Below, piece by piece: positions 56,429-64,000 of a DNA stretch of 64,000 nucleotides (within the stretch, counting starts at the first letter, position 1; the number at the start of each line of letters is the position of its first letter). A program made the position numbers and the translations under genes. Source of the DNA: Cytophagaceae bacterium ABcell3 (GTDB lineage: Bacteria; Bacteroidota; Bacteroidia; Cytophagales; Cytophagaceae); contig CP133159.1 in the NCBI GenBank assembly GCA_030913385.1, positions 3,928,584-3,992,583 of the forward strand, in the 5' to 3' direction. The notes beneath the pieces are model-generated. The model was given only the letters and a program-made list of their open reading frames with translations. It did not search any database and was not told the DNA's origin.

Positions 56429-59400
56429 ATGTTATCATTGTTAAAATCACAGGCGGCCAAACTGCTTACTATGGCAGCTATAGCAGCTGTTGCTAGCTTT
56501 ACTTCTTGTCAAAACACATTTTTTAGTGAAGCCGAGGAAGATTTAAGTTCAGAGTTTAAAACCTGGATTTCAGCCTATACAGGAGGCACCATTTCCAAAG
56601 AAGCTCCCATTGCCATTCATTTTACATCAGATGTAATCAATGACGAATCTCAATTAGGAAAAACCGCTGAAGACCTATTTGATTTCTCCCCTTCTATCAA
56701 AGGAACAACTTTCTGGGCCGATAAAAACACTGTACAGTTTCAACCCAATGAAGTTCTTCCTTCAGGGAAAAAATTTAAAGTTGTATTTCACATAGGCAAA
56801 GTAATGAACATGCCTGACGATAAGAAAAAGTTCAAGTTTGGTTTTGAAACCATGCGTCAGGCAGTGGATGTACAAGCAGAAGGACTTAGCATGTCTGACG
56901 ATACAGACATGACACGTATGAGACTTACAGGATCACTGGTGAGTTTTGACGTTGCCCCAAATGCTGATATAGAAAAAGTGCTTACTGCCTCACAAGATGG
57001 TAAAGCGCTTACCATTAACTGGGAACATAAAGACGACAGAAAATACAGGAAGTTCTTTATTGAAGATGTAAAGCGGAAAGAAACTTCCGGCTTAGTCAAG
57101 ATTCGATGGGACGGTGAAGCGATAGGCAGCGACAATAAAGGTGAACTCAACTATGACGTTCCGGCCTTGGGTGAATTTAAACTAGTTTCTGCATTAGCCA
57201 TACAAGGAGAAGAGCAATATGCAAAGCTAGAGTTTTCAGACCCTATAGATGCTACTCAAAACCTAAAAGGCCTCATTTCCTTTAGCAATCTTCAAAACCC
57301 AAGGCTTGTTGTGGACAATAACATTGTCAAAGTTTACCCGTCAACGAAGCAAGTCGGTATCAGAACAGTAGAAGTCAACAGTGCCATAAAAAACAAACAA
57401 GGGCGGCAATTAGGGAAAAGTGTAAGTACCCAAATTGACTTCCAAGGTCTAAAGCCTGAGGTCAAGCTCTCCGGGAAAGGAGCTATACTCCCTTCAACCG
57501 AAGGTCTCAATTTCCCTTTTGAGGCTGTAAGCTTGCGCTCGGTAAGGGTAACCATTACCAAAATCTATGAAAACAATATCATTCAGTTCCTTCAGGTTAA
57601 CAACCTAAGCCAAAACAACCAGCTAAACAGGGTTGGGCAGGTAGTTTTAACAAAAACAGTCCCACTCACCAACGCTAACCCTTCAGATTATAGCCGATGG
57701 AAAAAGTATTACCTTGACTTGTCGTCACTTATCAACACAGAGCCTGGTGCCGTGTATCAAGTAAAACTAAGCTTTGGAAAAAAAGACAGCATGTTTAGCT
57801 GCGAAGACAATAGTGACGAAGCAACTTTAACCGACATTGAATCAGAGGACGAAGATTTCTCTATAGAAGAAAGCTCGAACTGGGATGCATACGAAAGCTA
57901 TTATGCACCAGGCTACAATCATACGGAAAGAGATAACCCCTGCAGCAAATCATACTATGGAGGTTACAGGAGCGTAAGCCAAAACATTTTTGCTTCCGAC
58001 TTGGGGTTAATAGGGAAAATTGGCTCATCCGGGGATTTCCAGTTGTTTGTGACAGATCTAAAAACCACCGTTCCTATTGCGGGTGCTGAAGTTGGAGCAT
58101 ACGACTTCCAACAACAACTGATTACCACCTTAACCACCAATGACGCCGGTATCGCTTCTCTAGAATTAAAGAAAAGGCCGTTTATGGTCATTGTCAAAAA
58201 AGACAAACAAATTGGCTATTTAAAACTAGATCACCCCTCATCCCTTTCTGTTACCAATTTTGATGTAGCCGGGGCCAAAGTTCAAAATGGCTTGAAAGGC
58301 TTTATTTATGGAGAAAGAGGTGTATGGCGTCCAGGAGATTCCTTACATCTAGCATTTATTTTAGAAGATAAGCTCAACACCATCCCAGAAAACCACCCTG
58401 TAGTATTTGAACTCACCAACCCTATGGGACAAGTTGTTCGCCGTATGGTAAACGCAAACCCTGTTAAAGGATTTTATAAGTTTTCTACCAAAACTGCCGA
58501 TGACGCCCCGACCGGCAATTGGCTCGCTACAGTAAAAGTAGGTGGTGCAAAATTCACTCGACAGGTAAAGGTTGAAACCATCATGCCAAACCGGCTTAAA
58601 ATCAACCTAGACTTTGACACCCCGAAAATAACCGCACTTAGCAATAGTCTTGATGCTAAAATGAATGTCAAATGGTTGCATGGCGCTATTGCCAAAAAAC
58701 TAAACACAGACATAAGCATGACCTTACACAAAGGTTCAACAAAATTTGAAGCTTATCCAGAATTTTCTTTTGATGACCCTGCCAAAAACTTCAATAGTGA
58801 AACAATGGAGATTTTTAAAGACAGACTGGACGATAAAGGTGAAGCAATTATTAAAGCAAAGATAAAAGCAGAAGGCAATGCTCCAGGCGTGTTAAACGCA
58901 AGCTTCAAAACAAGGGTTCATGAAGAAGGTGGCGGTTACAGTATCGACAAATTCACACTTCCTTATTACCCATACACTGCTTTTACAGGAATAAGGATAC
59001 CCAAAGGAGACAAAGCAAGAAATATGTTGCTCACAGATACCAACCATGTCGTAGATATAGTTTCTCTCGACCCTGATGGAAAACTTCTTAATAATAGAGA
59101 GATTGAAGTAGAGGTATATAAAATCAATTGGAGATGGTGGTGGGACAGGTCTGAAGACAATCTTTCTATCTATGCAGACAACCGTTACCGTCAGGCCTTG
59201 CAGAAACAGACAATAACAACCAATAATGGCAAAGGCAAGTTTACATTAAGGCTTAATTACCCTGAGTGGGGAAGATATTATATTAAAGCTACAGACAAAC
59301 AAAGCAAACATAGTACAGGAACTACCTTCTACATGGATTGGCCAGGATGGGCTGGAAGCTCTCAGGAAAAACTTCAAGGAGGCGCTTCTATACTTTCTTT

Positions 59401-62020
59401 TTCTGCTGACAAGGAAAGCTATAAAACTGGAGAAAAAATTGTACTCAATATCCCTGGAAACAGCCAAGGAAGAGCATTGGTCAGCATCGAAACTGGGTCA
59501 AAAGTATTAGAAACACATTGGGTTGAAACGGAAAACGGGAAAAACCAATACACCATTACAGCCACACCCGAAATGTCTCCTACTGCTTATGTGAACGTAA
59601 CCCTGGTGCAACCACATGCTCAAACCAGAAACGACCTTCCTATAAGGTTATACGGCATTATTCCTCTTAAAATAGAAAATCCGGAAACGGTGCTCAACCC
59701 GGTAATAGCTATGAAAGACGAGCTTAGACCAGAAGAAACGGTAAGTGTTTCTGTAAAAGAGGAGCATGGAAAACCCATGACCTATACGGTTGCGGTTGTA
59801 GATGAAGGCCTTCTTGATATTACACGCTTTAAAACCCCGCAGCCTTGGAACCACTTTTATGCCAGAGAAGCACTGGGGGTAAACACCTGGGATATGTATG
59901 ACCAAGTAATTGGAGCACACGGGCAGAGAATAGAAAAAGTATTAAGCATTGGAGGAGATGGAGAGCTGAAAGGGGCTGAAAAGTCAAAAACCAATCGTTT
60001 TAAACCGGTTGTAAAATATTTTGGACCATTTTCTCTTGAGGCTGGCAAAACAGGTACCCATAGTTTCAAAATGCCTATGTATGTAGGTTCTGTAAAAACA
60101 ATGGTGGTAGCAGGAAATAAGTCCGGTGCTTATGGACAAGCCGAAAGAGTAACCCCTGTAAGAAAGCCTTTAATGATACTGGCTACCTTGCCTCGTGTAT
60201 TAGGCCCCGAAGAGACAGTAGCGGTTCCGGTCAATGTATTCGCTATGACCCCTGAAATGAAAAATGTGCAGGTAGAGATTCAGTCCAACAAGCTTTTGTC
60301 AAACGCTGGGGACAAAAAGAAAACCATCAGATTTTCCAAACCTGGTGATGAAATAGTCTATTTTTACCTAAAAGCTGGTGCGGAAACAGGTAACGGCACT
60401 ATAACAGTTACAGCAAACTGTGGAAGTGAAAAAGCTACTTACGATATAGATATTGAAATCAGGAACCCTAACCAACCAGTCACCAAGATACTAGAAGAGG
60501 TAATCGACCCCGGAAAAGAGTGGCAACAAAACTTTGCTTCTTTTGGAGTAAAAGGTAGCAATAGCGGAGTACTTGAAGTATCGAGCATTCCAGCCATTAA
60601 CCTAGAAAGCCGGATGAGATACCTTATACAATATCCTTATGGTTGTGTGGAGCAAACTACCTCTTCTGTATTCCCGCAACTATTCGTACAAGATCTGATA
60701 GAATTGCCAGAGGAAACGAAAAAGCGGGTTGAGCAGAATATAAAAATGGGGATAGAACGTATTCGGAATTTTCAAAAGCCTGAAGGCGGTTTGAGCTACT
60801 GGCCTGGCAGTTCCTCGTATGATGATTGGAGTACCACTTATGCTGGCCATTTCATGCTTGAGGCACAGAAAAAAGGCTATACCCTTCCTCATGGCTTTAT
60901 AAATGCTTGGAAAAGCTATCAGAAAAAACAAGCCAGAAACTGGAGGTCGACAACTACACGTTCAGACCTTTTACAAGCTTACCGTCTATATACCCTTTCC
61001 CTTGCCGGAGATGCAGAAATGGGTGCTATGAACAGGCTGCGTGAAATCAACGACCTAAGTCCAGCGGCCCGCTGGAGACTTGCCAGTGCTTACCAAATAG
61101 CAGGATACCCTGATGTAGCCAAAGAGCTACTAAAAGGTGCTCCTACTAATATTAGTAATTACAAAGAAATGAGCTACACCTATGGTTCAGCAACAAGAGA
61201 CAGGGCAATGATACTAGAAACAATGACGTTGACAGGCATGAAAACCGAAGCTCATAAAATGCTAAAGAGCATAGCCGAACTTTTATCCTCTAGTAAATGG
61301 ATGAGTACACAAGAAACAGCATTTTGCTTAATGGCTGTTTCAAAATATGCTTCCAATAGCACTTCGGACAAAGAGATGAAATATGTCTTTTCTGCACCCG
61401 GGCAGAAAAATGTCCATGCCTCAACGATCAGAAAAATTGCCCAAACAGACATAGCACTTGAGGAGAACCCTTCAGGAAAAGTATCTGTGAAAAACACCTC
61501 TTCAGTGCCTCTTTTTGCCAGGGTTTTATTGACAGGTACACCTAGTACAGGAAGCGAAGAACCTGCCAGCAACAATTTAGCTTTGAAGATAAACTGGAAA
61601 ACTAAATCAGGACAAGCCATTGACCCATCCTATATTGAACAAGGCTCAGATTTTATTGCCGAAGTAACAGTTACACACAAAGGGATGGGAAATTACAAAA
61701 ACATCGCCTTAAAGCAGATATTCCCTTCTGGTTGGGAGATTCATAATGCGAGGTTATTTGGCGACGAAAGCTTGAAATCTGATGTACCGGATTATCAAGA
61801 TATCCGCGACGACAGGGTTTACACTTTCTTTGACCTAAAAGAACAAGAAGAAAAAACCTTTAAAGTCTTATTAAACGCTTCTTATTCAGGCAGGTTTTAC
61901 CTCCCAATGACTTTGGCTGAAGCAATGTACGATGGTTCCGTAAACGCTGTAGTGCCTGGTCAATGGGTCGAGGTAGTGAGAAAAGGAGAAGCACCAAGTG
62001 CAAAATCAAATATGGAATAA
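56429..62020 (+). CDS. Alpha-2-macroglobulin family lipoprotein
   Basis: An 1863-residue protein with a lipoprotein signal (FTSC at about residue 27-28) and a chain of macroglobulin-like domains. A thioester motif GCVEQ (Cys1406, in YPYGCVEQTTS) is complete. RGVWRPGDSLHL and the helical C-terminal TED region (RMRYLIQYP, GGLSYWPGSSSYDDWS) match bacterial A2M proteins. It probably traps invading proteases in the periplasm. It is followed after 27 nt by pbpC, a widespread pairing that links it to cell-wall repair. Confidence 0.95.
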   Translation: MLSLLKSQAAKLLTMAAIAAVASFTSCQNTFFSEAEEDLSSEFKTWISAYTGGTISKEAPIAIHFTSDVINDESQLGKTAEDLFDFSPSIKGTTFWADKNTVQFQPNEVLPSGKKFKVVFHIGKVMNMPDDKKKFKFGFETMRQAVDVQAEGLSMSDDTDMTRMRLTGSLVSFDVAPNADIEKVLTASQDGKALTINWEHKDDRKYRKFFIEDVKRKETSGLVKIRWDGEAIGSDNKGELNYDVPALGEFKLVSALAIQGEEQYAKLEFSDPIDATQNLKGLISFSNLQNPRLVVDNNIVKVYPSTKQVGIRTVEVNSAIKNKQGRQLGKSVSTQIDFQGLKPEVKLSGKGAILPSTEGLNFPFEAVSLRSVRVTITKIYENNIIQFLQVNNLSQNNQLNRVGQVVLTKTVPLTNANPSDYSRWKKYYLDLSSLINTEPGAVYQVKLSFGKKDSMFSCEDNSDEATLTDIESEDEDFSIEESSNWDAYESYYAPGYNHTERDNPCSKSYYGGYRSVSQNIFASDLGLIGKIGSSGDFQLFVTDLKTTVPIAGAEVGAYDFQQQLITTLTTNDAGIASLELKKRPFMVIVKKDKQIGYLKLDHPSSLSVTNFDVAGAKVQNGLKGFIYGERGVWRPGDSLHLAFILEDKLNTIPENHPVVFELTNPMGQVVRRMVNANPVKGFYKFSTKTADDAPTGNWLATVKVGGAKFTRQVKVETIMPNRLKINLDFDTPKITALSNSLDAKMNVKWLHGAIAKKLNTDISMTLHKGSTKFEAYPEFSFDDPAKNFNSETMEIFKDRLDDKGEAIIKAKIKAEGNAPGVLNASFKTRVHEEGGGYSIDKFTLPYYPYTAFTGIRIPKGDKARNMLLTDTNHVVDIVSLDPDGKLLNNREIEVEVYKINWRWWWDRSEDNLSIYADNRYRQALQKQTITTNNGKGKFTLRLNYPEWGRYYIKATDKQSKHSTGTTFYMDWPGWAGSSQEKLQGGASILSFSADKESYKTGEKIVLNIPGNSQGRALVSIETGSKVLETHWVETENGKNQYTITATPEMSPTAYVNVTLVQPHAQTRNDLPIRLYGIIPLKIENPETVLNPVIAMKDELRPEETVSVSVKEEHGKPMTYTVAVVDEGLLDITRFKTPQPWNHFYAREALGVNTWDMYDQVIGAHGQRIEKVLSIGGDGELKGAEKSKTNRFKPVVKYFGPFSLEAGKTGTHSFKMPMYVGSVKTMVVAGNKSGAYGQAERVTPVRKPLMILATLPRVLGPEETVAVPVNVFAMTPEMKNVQVEIQSNKLLSNAGDKKKTIRFSKPGDEIVYFYLKAGAETGNGTITVTANCGSEKATYDIDIEIRNPNQPVTKILEEVIDPGKEWQQNFASFGVKGSNSGVLEVSSIPAINLESRMRYLIQYPYGCVEQTTSSVFPQLFVQDLIELPEETKKRVEQNIKMGIERIRNFQKPEGGLSYWPGSSSYDDWSTTYAGHFMLEAQKKGYTLPHGFINAWKSYQKKQARNWRSTTTRSDLLQAYRLYTLSLAGDAEMGAMNRLREINDLSPAARWRLASAYQIAGYPDVAKELLKGAPTNISNYKEMSYTYGSATRDRAMILETMTLTGMKTEAHKMLKSIAELLSSSKWMSTQETAFCLMAVSKYASNSTSDKEMKYVFSAPGQKNVHASTIRKIAQTDIALEENPSGKVSVKNTSSVPLFARVLLTGTPSTGSEEPASNNLALKINWKTKSGQAIDPSYIEQGSDFIAEVTVTHKGMGNYKNIALKQIFPSGWEIHNARLFGDESLKSDVPDYQDIRDDRVYTFFDLKEQEEKTFKVLLNASYSGRFYLPMTLAEAMYDGSVNAVVPGQWVEVVRKGEAPSAKSNME

Positions 62021-62047
62021 AATTTACAAGGAGTTATTTATAGCTTT

Positions 62048-64000
62048 ATGAAAAACAAGAAGAAGAAGGTTCTATTAGTTGCCCTTATAGCATTGCTAGT
62101 AACCTTTTTCCTCTTACCTAAGATTAGCTTTGACGCCCCCTTCTCTACCATAATGGAAGATCAGAAAGGGCATCTTCTAGGCGCAAGAATTGCCACAGAT
62201 GGGCAATGGAGGTTTCCTAAAACAGATTCTATTCCAGAGCGGTTTGAGAAGGCGCTGCTAACCTTTGAAGACAGAAATTTCCATCGGCACATAGGCGTAG
62301 ATTTTGGAGCTATTGCCAAAGCTATATATGTAAACATCAAATACAAAAGAATAGTCCGCGGAGGCAGCACCTTGAGCATGCAAGTAGCCAGGTTGAGCCG
62401 CAAAAATCCAGCACGTACTTTTATAGGGAAGTTTTATGAAACCCTCTTGGCCATAAAGCTTGAATGTACAAGTTCAAAAAAAGAAATCCTAAAAATGTAT
62501 GCCTCTCATGCACCTTTTGGCGGCAACGTAGTAGGGCTCGAAGCTGCTTCATGGAGATACTTTGGGCGAAGTCCTGACAAGCTATCATGGGCAGAAGCTG
62601 CCACTTTAGCAGTTTTACCCAACAGCCCTTCTTTGATTTTTCCGGGAAGGAACCAAGAAAAACTAACCCGTAAAAGGAACCGTCTGCTCAAAAAACTATA
62701 TGAAGAGGATATAATTGACGAGCTAACTTGGAAACTAGCCTCTGCTGAACCTGTACCGGGGCCACCCCATCCTTTGCCTGACATAGCCCCGCACTTACTG
62801 GCCAGGGCTGAAAAAGAAGGTTCTAAAGGTATGCGAATACAATCCTCCTTAAATGCGCAAATACAGAACAGGACTTCAGAAATTCTCAGGTTTCACCACG
62901 ACAACCTTGTAGCCAATGGAATTCATAACGCAGCAGTTTTGGTCATAGATGTTGCTACAGGAAAAACCATGGCCTACTGCGGGAATGTAACCGGAACCGA
63001 TAACCCCGTACGCGCTCCCCATGTAGACTTGATCACAGCACCGCGAAGCACAGGGAGCATTTTAAAACCCTTATTGTTTGCCATGTCCCTCAATGATGGA
63101 CACTTGCTTCCCAACGCATTGGTAAAGGATGTCCCAACCATCATTGGAGGATATGCTCCCAAGAACTACTATCTCTCCTACGATGGCGCAGTCCCTTTCA
63201 GAAAAGCCATTGCAAGATCTCTTAATATACCGGCTGTACGACAATTGCAAAGCTATGGCATTGAACAGTTTCACCATAATTTAAAAGCACTTGGCATGAC
63301 CACCCTACAGCGACCTGCCGCTCATTACGGACTTTCTATTATTCTAGGTGGTGCCGAAGGAAAACTTTGGGACTTAGCTTCCATATACAGAAACATGGCA
63401 TACTCCCTAAACTATTACCATAGCAGTTATGGAAAATACCCGGATCATCAACCAGTAACCTACACCTTATCCCCTTCTAAAAACAAGGAGAGAAAACAAG
63501 CGACCATACTTAATGCAAGCTCAATATGGCTTACGTTGGAAGCCATGAACGAAGTAAACCGTCCTGAGGAGGAAAGTGGATGGAAAGAATACGCCTCTGC
63601 CTATAAAATTGCCTGGAAAACAGGTACTAGCTTTGGGCATAGGGATGCATGGGCCATCGGGTGTACACCTCAGCATGTTGTTGCCGTTTGGGCCGGCAAT
63701 GCCGATGGTGAAGGAAGACCAAAGCTGACAGGCCTTGACGCAGCAGCTCCCATTATGTTTGATGTTTTTAAACTCTTAAAATCGCCACGTTGGTTTCAGC
63801 AACCATTTAATGATATGCAACAACTTCCGCTATGCAGAGAAAGTGGATTTAAAGCATCTGACATATGCACAACCATAGATACCATATGGGTACAGTTTAA
63901 GGGAAATCAAACCTCCCCATGCCCTTACCACCAATATGTCTTTCTAGACCAAACAGAAACATACAGAGTGACCAGCGACTGTGAATCTATCAGTAACATT
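62048..64000 (+). CDS. pbpC: Penicillin-binding protein 1C, 3' end outside window
   Basis: 651 codons from ATG 62048 are visible, so the gene is cut off by the window edge. One N-terminal membrane segment (about 7-27) is followed by a GT51 transglycosylase domain (Glu74 in FEDRNFHRH, RGGSTLSMQVARL) and a transpeptidase domain with Ser337-x-x-Lys340 (STGSILKP), a SLN motif (ARSLNIPA) and WKTGTSFG. It polymerises and may cross-link peptidoglycan. The first nucleotides follow the A2M stop closely, so they form an operon. Confidence 0.95.
   Translation, partial: MKNKKKKVLLVALIALLVTFFLLPKISFDAPFSTIMEDQKGHLLGARIATDGQWRFPKTDSIPERFEKALLTFEDRNFHRHIGVDFGAIAKAIYVNIKYKRIVRGGSTLSMQVARLSRKNPARTFIGKFYETLLAIKLECTSSKKEILKMYASHAPFGGNVVGLEAASWRYFGRSPDKLSWAEAATLAVLPNSPSLIFPGRNQEKLTRKRNRLLKKLYEEDIIDELTWKLASAEPVPGPPHPLPDIAPHLLARAEKEGSKGMRIQSSLNAQIQNRTSEILRFHHDNLVANGIHNAAVLVIDVATGKTMAYCGNVTGTDNPVRAPHVDLITAPRSTGSILKPLLFAMSLNDGHLLPNALVKDVPTIIGGYAPKNYYLSYDGAVPFRKAIARSLNIPAVRQLQSYGIEQFHHNLKALGMTTLQRPAAHYGLSIILGGAEGKLWDLASIYRNMAYSLNYYHSSYGKYPDHQPVTYTLSPSKNKERKQATILNASSIWLTLEAMNEVNRPEEESGWKEYASAYKIAWKTGTSFGHRDAWAIGCTPQHVVAVWAGNADGEGRPKLTGLDAAAPIMFDVFKLLKSPRWFQQPFNDMQQLPLCRESGFKASDICTTIDTIWVQFKGNQTSPCPYHQYVFLDQTETYRVTSDCESISNI

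Overview
The window looks like a chromosomal segment of a gliding-type Bacteroidota, most likely class Cytophagia. The evidence is direct: type IX secretion (T9SS) type A and type B C-terminal sorting domains, a PorP/SprF protein paired with an OmpA/PD40 protein, many outer-membrane beta-barrels, an alpha-2-macroglobulin plus PBP1C pair, AT-rich intergenic DNA and few Shine-Dalgarno sites. No rRNA, tRNA, CRISPR array, transposase or prophage gene was recognised.

Layout. 1-7 kb: small housekeeping and envelope genes (YoaK-like, lipoproteins, arginase-fold, DUF3606, DUF72, a HEPN-like gene overlapping a porin, a YfeH-type transporter). 7-15 kb: two secreted polysaccharidases, a GH5 cellulase with CBM6 and a GH30 enzyme, both with alternating Cys-rich linkers and Ig-like domains and near-identical 3' ends. 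15-30 kb: a DUF3352/MORN-like protein, then a 2518-residue T9SS type B surface protein followed by PorP/SprF and OmpA/PD40 genes, a known partner arrangement. 30-37 kb: tandem outer-membrane barrel paralogues (two, then three), an acetyltransferase, a DUF1571/LysM protein and a hydrolase. A perfect 258-bp tandem duplication copies one barrel gene's 5' end. 37-44 kb: small DUF genes, an S24 repressor divergent from a sugar porter, an ATP-grasp-like gene and a TauE exporter.

44-49.5 kb: a cyanate module, an AraC regulator followed by binding protein, permease and ATPase genes, cyanase (cynS) and an NTF2-like protein. The import genes would bring in cyanate and CynS would convert it with bicarbonate to ammonia and CO2.

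50-55 kb: a GbsR/MarR regulator and a six-gene co-directional cluster (DCC-membrane fusion, DUF2071, NAD-binding reductase, two SRPBCC proteins, DUF5519). Two nearly identical 28-bp palindromic sites lie upstream of the regulator and of the first cluster gene. This is the best candidate for an undescribed regulated pathway. 55-64 kb: an ELWxxDGT-repeat protein, alpha-2-macroglobulin and PBP1C (cut by the window end).

A small MITE-like repeat family with terminal TATGCRATAGA inverted repeats occurs in at least three intergenic positions, with two further degenerate candidates. Several starts were moved inward where the longest reading frame begins at TTG or lacks context support.
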